Assembly (NCBI RefSeq): GCF_022843985.1
Contig: NZ_JALHMP010000001.1
Coordinates: 1-64,000 of the forward strand
Length of the DNA: 64,000 nt
Reading direction: 5' to 3'
From: Phreatobacter sp.
GTDB taxonomy: Bacteria; Pseudomonadota; Alphaproteobacteria; Rhizobiales; Phreatobacteraceae
Shown here piece after piece: positions 35,006 to 44,137 of this stretch. A program made the translations under genes and the position numbers. A model generated the notes under the pieces. It was not told the origin of the DNA, searched no databases, and saw only the letters and a list, made by a program, of their open reading frames with translations. The first letter of the stretch is position 1; every line of letters begins with the position of its first letter.

Positions 35006-35569
35006 TCCGCCCCCGTGCGGTTCGCTCGGTTGTCGGACAGACGCAACGGGACACAACTGGACCTGAGACCAACTGACAGCCGGCTACGACAGCCACCTGC
35101 AAGCTTTTGATTCGACTGTTCGAATCGATCTCTGAGCCAGACCCTAACGCAGGATGGCGGCGCTGCCTACTGACCCGACAAGCGATCTTGGATTCGTCAT
35201 CGGGCCGCAATCGGGGCGGCGTCCTTATCCACACGGAAGGGCGATCGGTGGCCGGTCCTCCACCGTTTGGAATGTCCGCGCGGGAAACGGAGATTGCCGA
35301 TTTTGCTCAAAATGCGGGCATGATGCTGAGGCGTGCGGCACGTGAAATCCAGCCATGCGCCCATTCCGGTTGTGCGCTGCACACGAACACGCCATGTTGG
35401 GAACGTCGATAGCGTTTTTTGGGGTCACGTCCTCCCTGTGATCTTCGCGTTGCTGTCGGCGTTCCCCTCTGGAAGGCGGCTTCCAGGTGTTCGTCATCGG
35501 AAGCCGAAACTCATAAGGCCGGGCTCCTGGAGCCCGGCCCTTTTTTTCGCGCGAACGAACCCGAGGCGC
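35006..35569. other. Long intergenic region with a plus-strand terminator
   Basis: These 564 bases hold no gene I can support; short plus-strand frames look random. Two structures stand out: an inverted repeat GATTCGA-N4-TCGAATC at 35109-35126 (about 100 bases upstream of the YbjN start) and a strong terminator with T7 on the plus strand at 35517-35547. Both flanking genes are on the minus strand. Confidence 0.6.
35517..35547 (+). terminator. Strong hairpin with T7 tail on the plus strand
   Basis: GGCCGGGCTCC and GGAGCCCGGCC flank a single T and fold into a very stable GC stem, followed by C and seven Ts. On the minus strand it could also end the EF-G-like gene (stop 30 bases away), though the U-tract there is poor. 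Confidence 0.8.
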
Positions 35570-37615
35570 TCAGGCGGCTCGGCTCTGCACGATCCGCTCC
35601 GCCTCACGCCCGGTCAGTTCTGCAAGGTGATCGAATGCTGCGGTGAACGAGCCAACTCCCGCGGTGGCCGAACGGATATCGATGATCAGGTCACCGATCT
35701 CGGCCTCAGGCAGCAGGGCGGAGACCACGTCCCATCCGGGCCAATGTTCGCGGCTGTCGAAGCCGAGGATCTGGCCGCGCCTCGCCGATACGATGGCATT
35801 GATCCGCGCCGTGGCGTCCGAGGGCACTGCCACCGCGACCTGATGGATCGGCTCCAGCAAGACCGGGTGGCAGGCCCCGAGCGCCTCGTGAATGGCGATC
35901 CGCCCCGCTTGCTGGAACGCCATGTCGGAACTGTCGACGGTATGATAGCTACCGTCGGTCAGGGTCACCGCAATGTCCACCACCGGGAAGCCGAGCGGCC
36001 CCTTGCGCAGACCCTCGGCCACGCCGTCCCGCACGGCCGGAACGTAGTGTCGCGGCACCACGCCGCCGGCGATGGTCTCGTCGAACAGGAAGCCGGCGCC
36101 GCGCGGAAGAGGCTTCACCGCGATGACGACATCGCCGAACTGGCCGTGGCCGCCGGACTGCTTGCGGTGGCGGCCGCGCACCCCCGCGACGGCCTTCTTG
36201 ATCGTCTCGCGATAGCCGATCGCGGGGCGCGTCTGGTCGACCCGCACGCCATGGCGGTTCACAAGCTTGGCAAGGGCGACGCGCAGCTGCATCTCCCCCT
36301 GCCCCGCCAGAACCATGTCGCCGCTATCGCCTCCATGGCTCACGGTGAGCGAGGGATCCTCGTCGCACAGCTTGGCCAGGGCGAAGCCGAGGCGGGCATC
36401 GTCCTTGCGGTCATGCGCCGACAGGGCGACGGACAGGACCGGCTGCGGCGACGCGACGGTGGTCAGTGGCACAGGCGCGACACGGCCCGTTGTGACCGTC
36501 TCGCCGGTCGAGACATGGTCGAGCCTGCCAAGGGCCACGGTCTCACCGGCCGTCGCCTCGCGCCGTTTCTCGACGCCGGGGCCGAAGAGGCGAAACAGGC
36601 CGGATGTCCGCTCCGGCATTCCCGCGATCCCGGTCAGCACGGCGCCTTCCGGCAGGCTTCCGGAGAGCAAGCGGACCACCGACATCTTGCCGCCATGGGC
36701 GGTATGGATGGTCTTGATCACCTGTGCGACCGTCTCGCCCGGGGGGACGCCGAGGCGGGCAGCCGCCGCCTTGACCGGCGGCACGTCGTGGCGAAGCGAC
36801 TTGAGAAGGCGCAGCACGCCGTGAGTCTGGAGCGCGGATCCGAACAGCACCGGGACGATGAGACCGGCGGCGAGTTCCCGGCCCAGATCGTCGAAGACGC
36901 GGTCACGCGGCGGCTCGAGGTCCGACAGGAGCGTTTCCATCAACACGTCGTCATGGTCCGCCAGCGTCTCGAGCATGGTGAAGCGGGCTTCCTTCTCCCG
37001 GTCGAGATCGGCTCCGTGCAGGGGCACGACCTGGGATGCGGCGTGCTCGCGGTAGACGAAGGCCCGCTCAAGAGCGAGGTCGACAAAGCCGGAAACGATG
37101 CCGTTCGACCAGATCGGGATCTGGCGCAGGAGCAGCGGAACCCGGGAGGCGGGCCGCAGCACTTCGAGCGTCTCGCGCAGGCGGCGGCTGGCCCTGTCGA
37201 TCTTGTTGATGAAGAGAATGCGGGGAATGCCGCGTTCTTCGAGTTCGCGCAGGATCAGCCCGAGGGCCGGCACCTTCTTCTCATCCGCCTCGCAGACGAC
37301 GATGGCGGCATCGACCGCTGGGCAGACCGCCCGCATCTCGTGGAGGAAATCGACGGATCCTGGACAATCGATAAAGGTGTAGTCGTCGCCCATGAAGGTG
37401 GTCGTGGCGAACCCCGCCTCGACACTCATCTTGAACTGGCGGGATTCCGCGCTGGAATCCGAGACCGTGGTGCCATTCTCGGTGGAACCCATCCGCGCGA
37501 TGGCGCCGGTGCGCTCCAGCACCGCCTCCAGCAAGGTGGTCTTGCCGCTCTGGAACGGGCCCACCAGCGCAACGCACCGGGGACCCGACTGTCTTCTGCC
37601 GGCTTGATCGCCCAT
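35570..37615 (-). CDS. Elongation factor G-like GTPase
   Basis: This 681-aa translational GTPase has the EF-G domain order. G1 is GPFQSGKT (19-26), G3 is DCPGSVDF (Thr replaced by Cys before Pro-Gly) and G4 is NKID; the later HGQFGDV and GYRETIKK segments mark domain IV. Switch regions differ strongly from canonical FusA: the V-D-F-T-I-E-V-E-type segment is replaced by VDFLHEMRAVCPAVDA. This fits the paralogue group annotated EF-G-like/EF-G2, whose role is unsettled (accessory ribosome factor or stress GTPase). The start chosen is MGDQAG; the long upstream extension has no EF-G features. No str operon genes are nearby. Confidence 0.88.
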   Translation of the reverse strand: MGDQAGRRQSGPRCVALVGPFQSGKTTLLEAVLERTGAIARMGSTENGTTVSDSSAESRQFKMSVEAGFATTTFMGDDYTFIDCPGSVDFLHEMRAVCPAVDAAIVVCEADEKKVPALGLILRELEERGIPRILFINKIDRASRRLRETLEVLRPASRVPLLLRQIPIWSNGIVSGFVDLALERAFVYREHAASQVVPLHGADLDREKEARFTMLETLADHDDVLMETLLSDLEPPRDRVFDDLGRELAAGLIVPVLFGSALQTHGVLRLLKSLRHDVPPVKAAAARLGVPPGETVAQVIKTIHTAHGGKMSVVRLLSGSLPEGAVLTGIAGMPERTSGLFRLFGPGVEKRREATAGETVALGRLDHVSTGETVTTGRVAPVPLTTVASPQPVLSVALSAHDRKDDARLGFALAKLCDEDPSLTVSHGGDSGDMVLAGQGEMQLRVALAKLVNRHGVRVDQTRPAIGYRETIKKAVAGVRGRHRKQSGGHGQFGDVVIAVKPLPRGAGFLFDETIAGGVVPRHYVPAVRDGVAEGLRKGPLGFPVVDIAVTLTDGSYHTVDSSDMAFQQAGRIAIHEALGACHPVLLEPIHQVAVAVPSDATARINAIVSARRGQILGFDSREHWPGWDVVSALLPEAEIGDLIIDIRSATAGVGSFTAAFDHLAELTGREAERIVQSRAA

Positions 37616-37778
37616 GTCTGCAACCCCTCGTGTCGGGGCCCGGGCGAGAAGGTCGACCCGGAAGTGACAGGCCAAACGGAGGATCTTGTTGGTGGACCTC
37701 GCGTGGGGTCCATGCTCCACCCGCGCGACGTCACATGCAAGGGAGCCATCTCGCGCTGCAGCGTCGGGCCGACCCAGG

Positions 37779-37943
37779 TCAGCGCGGCGGCGGACGCCGG
37801 ATCGTGCCGGTCCGGATGTCATCGTCGGCATGCGGCATGCGGGCGGTCTGCATGCCATCGGCGAGGTCCTTGGAACCGCGGTCGATGAACTGCGCGAGGA
37901 CGACCGAGGCGGCAGCCACGGCGAACAAAACCCAGCGGGACAT
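37779..37943 (-). CDS. Small hypothetical membrane or secreted protein
   Basis: This 54-aa frame starts MSRWVLFAVAAASVVLAQF, a single hydrophobic segment that could be a signal peptide or anchor. A short hydrophilic tail follows, ending in RRPPPR. GAGG lies five bases before the ATG. It precedes the EF-G-like gene by 163 bases. I recognise no family. Confidence 0.5.
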   Translation of the reverse strand: MSRWVLFAVAAASVVLAQFIDRGSKDLADGMQTARMPHADDDIRTGTIRRPPPR

Positions 37944-38208
37944 GAAAACCTCGGAACCCAACAACGCCTGACGACGTTTTGTCGCACAAGCGTGGTTAAG
38001 GTTGAGTTTCAAGCATTTGCCGTCCTTCAGGGCCGCCTTTGTCGGTTCCTTCACAGAACAGTGAGGCGCTGCCGCATTTTCGCCCGGAACCATCGCGCTA
38101 CGACCATGGTTGCGGTCATTCTGAAACGCTCATCAGGCGGCGGGATCGGCAGTGATTCCCGCGCGCCTCCCCTGAGTTGAGGTCGACACATTGGGACGGA
38201 GTTGTTGA

Positions 38209-38523
38209 ATGCTTCATTCACCGCAATCCTTCCGCATCGGTGCTCCCCGGGCGGGTTTCGGTCGCGGTTACCCCCGCGTCCCGACCATCGTGTCGGCTGG
38301 CATCGTCGCTGCGCTGATCCTGGCGCTCGTCGTGGCGGGGATCTCTCTTTCCACCGAGCTCGTCGGCCCCGCGGGACTTGAGGACGGCGCCGACGCCGAG
38401 ACCCTGGTCCTCTCCGGCACCGTCGCGCTGCTGACCCTCGGCCTAGTCGGGTTGCTTGTCGCCATCCTGCGCCGCTATGTCTCGGTGAGTCAGGACCGTC
38501 AGGATCCGCCCTTCGCCGCATGA
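38209..38523 (+). CDS. Hypothetical two-helix membrane protein
   Basis: This 104-aa protein has two predicted membrane helices (about 27-47 and 66-88) joined by an acidic loop (EDGADAET) and short ends. Its stop overlaps a possible ATG of the sugar dehydrogenase gene, so the two are probably co-transcribed. Family not recognised. Confidence 0.65.
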   Translation: MLHSPQSFRIGAPRAGFGRGYPRVPTIVSAGIVAALILALVVAGISLSTELVGPAGLEDGADAETLVLSGTVALLTLGLVGLLVAILRRYVSVSQDRQDPPFAA

Positions 38524-38534
38524 GCGGGAGAACG

Positions 38535-39710
38535 ATGCCGACCGATCGCCTTCATCGCCGCGCTGTCCTGGCTCGGGGCCTCGCTGCTGCCGCCGTCGGC
38601 ATGGGCGCGCTGAAACCCCGGCCGGCGTCGGCCCGCAGCGTCCGTGCCGATGCCCCCGGCCAGGCGCTCGCCGTCACGACCGTCGCCTCCGGGCTCGAAC
38701 ACCCCTGGGGGGTGGCGTTCCTGCCCGACGGATTCATGCTAGTGACAGAACGGCCCGGGCGCCTCCGGCGGGTGACACCGGACGGAACGGTGTCGCAGCC
38801 GCTGTCCGGCCTGCCCCAGGTCCATGCCGTCGGCCAGGGCGGGCTGCTCGGCATCGCCCTCGATGCTGACTTTGCCCGCAACCGGCGCGTCTATCTCAGC
38901 TTTGCCGAGCCGCGCGGCGGTGAGACCAACGCGACCGCGGTGTTCCGGGGTACGCTCAACGCCGCCGCCGACGGCCTCGACGCCGGGCGGGTCATCTGGC
39001 GTCAGCAGCCCGCCTTCGCCAGCCGGCACCATTTCGGCTCGCGGATCGTCATCGATCGGTCCGGGCATCTTTTCGTCACCACGGGCGACCGCTTCGGCCA
39101 GATGGACCTGAGCCAGAACCCGTCCAACACGATCGCCAAGATCGTCCGCATTACGACGGAGGGAGAGGCTGCTCCCGACAACCGGGCCGTCGTCGGCAAG
39201 GAGGGCTGGGACCCGGCCGTCTGGGCCATCGGCCTGCGCAACGTGCAGGGCGCCGCCCTGCATCCGCAGACCGGTCTCCTCTGGGTGAGCAACCACGGTC
39301 CGCGCGGTGGCGACGGCCTCTATGCCGTCCGGCCGGGCGAGAATTACGGCTGGCCGCTCATCTCCTGGGGCACCCATTACGATGGCCGGCCAGTCAATGG
39401 CGGCCTGCGCGAGCGCGCCGGGTTGGTGCAGCCGCTCGCCCACTGGACGCCGTCGATCGCGCCCGCCGGTCTGACCTTCTACACCGCCGACCTGATGCCG
39501 GGCTGGAAAGGCAGCGCCTTTTCCGGAGCCCTCGCCGGCCGGATGCTGGTGCGCCTCGTCCTCGACGGCGAGACGGTGGTGCGGCAGGAGCGGCTGCTGA
39601 CCGATCTCGGCCACCGCTTCCGCGACGTCCAGCAGGGCCCTGACGGCGCGCTCTGGCTTTTGACCGATTCCCGCGAGGGCGCCCTCCTGCGCCTCGCGCC
39701 TCCGGCCTGA
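38535..39710 (+). CDS. PQQ-dependent soluble sugar dehydrogenase (GDH-B/YliI type)
   Basis: This 391-aa protein has a Tat-like leader (RRAVLARGLAAAAVGMG) and a six-bladed propeller: SGLEHPWGVAFLPDG opens the fold, AGLEHPWG-type and HHFGSRIVID carry the likely catalytic His, and QDVQQGPDGALW-like repeats end it. It would oxidise aldoses in the periplasm with PQQ. Start: the ATG at 38535 has GGGAG six bases upstream; an ATG at 38520 overlapping the previous stop is possible. No PQQ synthesis genes are in view. Confidence 0.88.
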   Translation: MPTDRLHRRAVLARGLAAAAVGMGALKPRPASARSVRADAPGQALAVTTVASGLEHPWGVAFLPDGFMLVTERPGRLRRVTPDGTVSQPLSGLPQVHAVGQGGLLGIALDADFARNRRVYLSFAEPRGGETNATAVFRGTLNAAADGLDAGRVIWRQQPAFASRHHFGSRIVIDRSGHLFVTTGDRFGQMDLSQNPSNTIAKIVRITTEGEAAPDNRAVVGKEGWDPAVWAIGLRNVQGAALHPQTGLLWVSNHGPRGGDGLYAVRPGENYGWPLISWGTHYDGRPVNGGLRERAGLVQPLAHWTPSIAPAGLTFYTADLMPGWKGSAFSGALAGRMLVRLVLDGETVVRQERLLTDLGHRFRDVQQGPDGALWLLTDSREGALLRLAPPA

Positions 39711-39717
39711 GTCCGCT

Positions 39718-40473
39718 TCAGACGTCGGCGATGCGCGGATGCGGCGTCAGCACAACGCAATGGTGGCCCATGGCATCACCGCCGAGGACGAAGTGCTGGG
39801 CCGCGAAGCTCTGCATCAGGTCGGCCTCGTAGAGCCTGACCGCGTCGCGCCGGCAGATCAGGAATTTCGGCGCGGCGACGATGTCCTCCCGGTCGATGAC
39901 GCACATGACGCACATGTCCGGATGGGCGACGAGATAGGCATGCACCGTCACCACCAGGAACGGGTAACCGGGGTGGAGCATGTCGTCGAGGCAGATCAGG
40001 CCCTGCGGGTGCAGCCGCTCATGGGCGAGCGCAAGGTCATGGCTGAGCGCTTCGGGCGAATGCTCGCCGTCGATATGGATGAAGCGCAGCGGCCCGCGGC
40101 CGGTGAGCCCGGCGAACTCGTCGGTCGACAACGTGCCGGTATCGAAGGGGCGCGGCGTGAACCGGTCCGATGGCAGGCCACAACGGGCGGCATTGGCGAC
40201 GAAGCGGTCGAGCACATGGTCGTCCGGCCAGGAGAAGATGTCGAAGCCGTAGGCGTGTTCGCCGGGGGCGAGCGCATGGCCCATGGCGATGAAAAACCGC
40301 CCTTCGAAGGTGCCGATCTCGGCGACGCTGCCGCGGATGCCCATTTCGGTCTGGCGGCGCAGAAGATGGCCGCAGATCGTCGCCGAAAAGCGCGACGACA
40401 TGCCACGCACCGTCTCGAACCCATCGGCCAGATAGGCGTCAAGCGCCGGAATGCCGCTGTTGAAAGGCGTCAT
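39718..40473 (-). CDS. Class I SAM-dependent methyltransferase (Methyltransf_24-like)
   Basis: This 251-aa protein has VAEIGTFEGRFFIAMGHAL as the SAM loop and FIHIDGEHSPEALSHDL as the acidic metal-type motif, followed by LICLDDMLHPGYP. The layout matches small-molecule O-methyltransferases often found with glycan or secondary-metabolite genes. The ATG has GGGGAGGG upstream and overlaps the stop of the DUF486 gene, so both form one operon. Substrate unknown. Confidence 0.8.
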   Translation of the reverse strand: MTPFNSGIPALDAYLADGFETVRGMSSRFSATICGHLLRRQTEMGIRGSVAEIGTFEGRFFIAMGHALAPGEHAYGFDIFSWPDDHVLDRFVANAARCGLPSDRFTPRPFDTGTLSTDEFAGLTGRGPLRFIHIDGEHSPEALSHDLALAHERLHPQGLICLDDMLHPGYPFLVVTVHAYLVAHPDMCVMCVIDREDIVAAPKFLICRRDAVRLYEADLMQSFAAQHFVLGGDAMGHHCVVLTPHPRIADV

Positions 40474-40829
40474 GCGGCCCTCCCCTGAAAGATGAAAAAC
40501 GCGCCGGCCGCGATCAGGGAAAAGCCGATGGCATGGTTCCATGACAGCTGTTCCTTGAGCACCACGACCGAGAAGACAGCGAAGACGAGAAGCGTGATGA
40601 CCTCCTGGATCGTCTTCAGCTCGGCAGCGCTGTAAACCGCATGGCCGATCCGGTTGGCCGGCACGGCGAGGCAGTATTCAAAGAAGGCGATGCCCCAGCT
40701 TACCAGGATGACGACAGCCAGCGGCGCGGCCTTGAACTTCAGATGGCCGTACCAGGCGAGGGTCATGAAGACGTTCGAGGCGAGCAGCAACAGGATCGGC
40801 GAGACGAAGGGCGAGGTCAGCGACGCCAT
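40470..40829 (-). CDS. DUF486 (DMT-superfamily) membrane protein
   Basis: This 119-aa protein has four membrane helices and the family features FMTLAWYGHLKFK, SWGIAFFEYCLAVPANRIG and QEVITLLVFAVFSVVVLKE. It belongs to the small drug/metabolite transporter-like DUF486 family; substrate unknown. Overlaps the methyltransferase gene by four bases. Confidence 0.92.
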   Translation of the reverse strand: MASLTSPFVSPILLLLASNVFMTLAWYGHLKFKAAPLAVVILVSWGIAFFEYCLAVPANRIGHAVYSAAELKTIQEVITLLVFAVFSVVVLKEQLSWNHAIGFSLIAAGAFFIFQGRAA

Positions 40830-40934
40830 GGGGTACTCCGACAGGTCCCTGCATGGCTAGCACGAAGTCGCGGCCCATCGCACGAGTCTCGGCATCGGCG
40901 CAGGCGGGTGAAGGCCGCGATCCGCCGCACGGCC

Positions 40935-41198
40935 TCAGCCGTATCTCAGCTTGAGACCGACAATGAACAGTTGCAGGCCGAGCGTCACCGTGTTGGACAG
41001 GATCAGCGGCAGGTCGCCCAGCGCGATACCGTACATCAGCCACAGGGCAATGCCGGCGGCAAAGGCGCCGTAGGCCGGCAAAGAGATCGCCCGGGTGTCG
41101 CGGGTCCGGATGATGCGGATGGCCTGGGGCAACCAGCAGAAGGTCGTAACGAAAGCGGCGGCGAGGCCGATATAGGGAACGAGGGTCTGCGGCAGCAC
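40935..41198 (-). CDS. SemiSWEET-type PQ-loop sugar transporter
   Basis: This 87-aa protein has three membrane helices and a PQ-loop (CWLPQAIRIIRTRDTRAISL), plus the second-helix segment GIALWLMYGI. It is the size of bacterial SemiSWEETs, which dimerise to move small sugars down a gradient. It stands 105 bases upstream of the DUF486 gene on the same strand. Confidence 0.92.
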   Translation of the reverse strand: MLPQTLVPYIGLAAAFVTTFCWLPQAIRIIRTRDTRAISLPAYGAFAAGIALWLMYGIALGDLPLILSNTVTLGLQLFIVGLKLRYG

Positions 41199-41294
41199 GT
41201 GGGCCTCCAGGCGTCAAAGGGTCGACTCGCCATAGCGTGATTGGATGACTGGCCACTCGGCCTATAGCTTGTCGGAAAGACGAAGGGAGCCCCC

Positions 41295-42251
41295 ATGCTG
41301 ATCAAGTCGAAACGCGGATGGGAATTGCCGGAAACCGCCGTGACGCCGGAACATATCTTTCTCTCGCGCCGGACCATGATGGCGGCGGGCGCGGGCGTTG
41401 CCGCTGCTGCCCTGGTCGGGCGGGCGGAGGCACAGGCCGCACCCGACCCGACCGCCGATCTCTATCCCGTCCGCCGCAACGAGACCTACAAGGTTGATCG
41501 GCCGCTGACGGCGGAGAACGTCGCCGGCAGCTACAACAATTTCTACGAATTCGGTACCTCGAAGCATGTCGCCCATGCCGCCCAGGCGCTGCCGATCCGC
41601 CCCTGGACAGTGAAGATCGACGGCCTTGTCGAAAAGCCCCAAACGATTGACATCGACAAGCTCATCCGCTCCATGCCGCTCGAGGAGCGGGTCTATCGCC
41701 TGCGCTGCGTCGAGGCCTGGGCCATGACGGTTCCGTGGACGGGATTCCCCCTCAAGGCGCTGATGGACATGGTCCAGCCGCTGGGTTCGGCCAAATATCT
41801 CCGCATGGAGACATTCGACACGCAGAGCTGGGCACCCGGCATGCGCTCGCCCTGGTATTCGTGGCCCTATGTGGAGGGCCTGGCCATCGACGAGGCGGCC
41901 CACGACCTCGCCATCCTCGTCACCGGCATCTACGGCAAGCCGCTGCCTCGCCAGCACGGGGCGCCGCTGCGGCTGATGGTGCCGTGGAAGTACGGCTTCA
42001 AGTCTCTCAAGTCGATCGTTCGCATTTCCTTCACCGAACAACGTCCGCAGGGCTTCTGGGAGCGGATGCAGGGCAGCGAGTACGGCTTCTGGGCCAACGT
42101 TAATCCGGCGGTCGCCCATCCCCGCTGGAGCCAGGCGACGGAAGAGCTGATCGGTGGCGGCGGACGCGTGCCGACCCAGCTGTTCAACGGCTATGGCGAA
42201 TATGTCGCATCGCTCTATCGCGGCCGCGAGCGCGAGCGCCTCTGGGCTTGA
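41295..42251 (+). CDS. msrP: Protein-methionine-sulfoxide reductase catalytic subunit MsrP
   Basis: This 318-aa periplasmic molybdopterin enzyme repairs oxidised Met in envelope proteins. It has a Tat leader (LSRRTMMAAG, residues 23-32) and the Mo-coordinating Cys138 in RCVEAWAM, followed by VPWTGFPLKAL and KYGFKSLKSI. The usual partner, the haem membrane subunit MsrQ, is not adjacent: the next gene is an opposing hydrolase. A GAAGGGAG precedes the ATG. Confidence 0.95.
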   Translation: MLIKSKRGWELPETAVTPEHIFLSRRTMMAAGAGVAAAALVGRAEAQAAPDPTADLYPVRRNETYKVDRPLTAENVAGSYNNFYEFGTSKHVAHAAQALPIRPWTVKIDGLVEKPQTIDIDKLIRSMPLEERVYRLRCVEAWAMTVPWTGFPLKALMDMVQPLGSAKYLRMETFDTQSWAPGMRSPWYSWPYVEGLAIDEAAHDLAILVTGIYGKPLPRQHGAPLRLMVPWKYGFKSLKSIVRISFTEQRPQGFWERMQGSEYGFWANVNPAVAHPRWSQATEELIGGGGRVPTQLFNGYGEYVASLYRGRERERLWA

Positions 42252-42255
42252 GGGG

Positions 42256-43134
42256 TCAGCCCTCGCCCACCGGAGCACAGCGGAACCCCTCGCGCCAGGA
42301 CCTTATCCGTCCGACCGATGGCGAGGGGAAATGGGCCATGCAGCACAGGGTCTCGGTGTCGCAGTAGCGCTCCAGGAAGGCGCGGCGGGTCCGCGCCGCC
42401 TCCGCCTTGTCGACGTCGAACCGGGTCGACAACTGCGGATGGAGCGCCTGCAGCGGCGAGTGGATGAGATCGCCGGGCGCGACCGCCACGTCCCGCCCCT
42501 TGCCGAAGACGATTGACACATGACCCGGCGTGTGGCCGGGAGTCGGCATCAGGCGGATATGGTCGCCGATGGCGTGATCGCCGGCGACGATGTCGGCCCG
42601 CCCCGCCGCAACGACCGGGAGCACACTGTCCTGGAAGGGGAAGACCGGAGCCCTTTCGTCCGCCGCCCGCCAATGCTCGAATTCGCGGGCCTCGAAGATG
42701 TAGCGGGCCTTGGGAAAGGTCGGCACCCAGCGGCCGTTCTCCTGCCGCGTGTTCCAGCCGACATGGTCGGCATGCAGATGGGTGCACATGACGAAGTCAA
42801 CCTCGGCGACCGACAGATCCGCTGCTGCCAGTCCGTCCATGAAACGGCTGTCACTCTTCCCGTGCCAGTCCGGACGGGTCGGCCGGTGCTTGCCATTGCC
42901 GATGCAACTGTCCACCAGAACGACATGGTGGGGCGTGCGCACGACATAGCTCTGAAAGGCCAGGCTGAGGCGATCATCGGCGGTCAGCGCCCCCGCGGCG
43001 GTCAACCAGTCGCGCTCGACGGACAAGGTCTCCGCGGAGAGATCGGGCAGCATGTCGAAGGCATCGAGGAACCCGCCCTCCTGCTCGACGATGCGATGGA
43101 TGGTGAGATCACCGATGGTCCAGGCATGTGACAT
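42256..43134 (-). CDS. MBL-fold metallo-hydrolase
   Basis: This 292-aa metallo-beta-lactamase-fold enzyme has the Zn motif THLHADHVGW, then PGHTPGHVSI and a late Asp/His (PGDLIHSPL, MAHFPSP). It resembles quorum-quenching lactonase-like or aryl-sulfatase-like MBL proteins; substrate not assignable. No signal peptide. It is convergent with msrP, with 4 bases between their stops. Confidence 0.88.
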   Translation of the reverse strand: MSHAWTIGDLTIHRIVEQEGGFLDAFDMLPDLSAETLSVERDWLTAAGALTADDRLSLAFQSYVVRTPHHVVLVDSCIGNGKHRPTRPDWHGKSDSRFMDGLAAADLSVAEVDFVMCTHLHADHVGWNTRQENGRWVPTFPKARYIFEAREFEHWRAADERAPVFPFQDSVLPVVAAGRADIVAGDHAIGDHIRLMPTPGHTPGHVSIVFGKGRDVAVAPGDLIHSPLQALHPQLSTRFDVDKAEAARTRRAFLERYCDTETLCCMAHFPSPSVGRIRSWREGFRCAPVGEG

Positions 43135-43346
43135 GGTGGATTGGCTCCGGCCGCTCGGGACAGGACATACGGGCAGGAGGGTGGCTGTCAACGCCGGCTC
43201 CACCGTGGCAACTCTCGCCAACGGCGTGCCGCAGATTGTCATAGCTCATAAGCTGTATTATCGGTGAGGCGCGTGGCCGCGTTGCCGGGCGAGATGGAAG
43301 AAGCCCGGCCGATGCGGCTGCCATGACCCGTCAGGATGGTGTTTTT

Positions 43347-43967
43347 ATGCGACGTTACCTCTTCTGTGCCCTGGCCATGGTCGGCCTGGCCGGTTGCACC
43401 CCGGATCTCACGCTGGCCACCGCGCAGCCGTTTACGCCGGAATGGTGCCAGGCTGCCAAGGCTCAGACCAACAGCGCCAGTTCACTTCACGCCGTGGCGC
43501 GGTGTCACGAGCGCAATGTTCCGGGTTTCGCTCAGGACGAAAACATCATCGTCTTTTACCTGAACGAGGCCGCTCGTCGCGGGCATGTCGAGGCCGGCGC
43601 CGCCCTCGCCGCCAGAGGACAGCCCCTGCCCGACGACGATCTCCGGCGCGAGGCCGTCGCGCGCGCCGAGGCCGAGCGCAACCGTCAGGCGATGATCACG
43701 GCGCTGCGGCCGCCGCCGCCCCGCCAGCGCAACGATTCAATGATCTTCCGCGGCGGGCCTCCGAACATCATTCCGACCCGGGTGACGCCGACCCGCCCGA
43801 CGCCGACCCCAATGGTGACGCAGCCGCCATCGCGGCCGATGACGGGCTTCACCTCGGTGCGCGAGAACAGGACGACGTCCACACGCCGCAACTGCGTGAA
43901 CAACGTTTGCCGCATCGAGACGACGACCTGCGTCAACGGAAGCTGCACGACCAGCGTCTCGCAGTAG
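43347..43967 (+). CDS. Hypothetical lipoprotein with Pro/Thr-rich linker
   Basis: This 206-aa protein has a lipoprotein leader (lipobox GLAGC, Cys about residue 17). A short domain with three Cys (WCQAAKAQ, ARCHERNV) recalls a Sel1-like helical repeat (LNEAARRGHVEAG). A Pro/Thr-rich linker follows, and then a short Cys-rich tail (NCVNNVCR, TCVNGSC). Function unknown. The chosen start removes 8 residues from a longer frame to give a normal leader. Confidence 0.72.
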   Translation: MRRYLFCALAMVGLAGCTPDLTLATAQPFTPEWCQAAKAQTNSASSLHAVARCHERNVPGFAQDENIIVFYLNEAARRGHVEAGAALAARGQPLPDDDLRREAVARAEAERNRQAMITALRPPPPRQRNDSMIFRGGPPNIIPTRVTPTRPTPTPMVTQPPSRPMTGFTSVRENRTTSTRRNCVNNVCRIETTTCVNGSCTTSVSQ

Positions 43968-44137
43968 CGCATGACCACCGCCCGGGCATGGGGCCTCGCC
44001 ACCGGCGAGAGCCCCATTCCCGTCTCATTTCGTCTCTAGTTTCTACCGTCGCTTGGCGTCTGGTGCGACTTTGTCCCAGCCGCTGGAACCCACCCGCGAT
44101 CGGCCGCGTTGGCCTCCCGCGAGCAGAGACCCCCATC

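Noticed and set aside
35107-35412. Plus-strand frame of about 100 codons in the 35 kb gap
   Set aside because: No plausible Shine-Dalgarno sequence, odd composition and no recognisable feature; the terminator nearby could equally belong to an untranslated RNA.
38051-38521. Minus-strand frame opposite the two-helix membrane protein
   Set aside because: Arg/Gly/Pro-rich shadow; the plus-strand frame has clear membrane helices and couples to the next gene.
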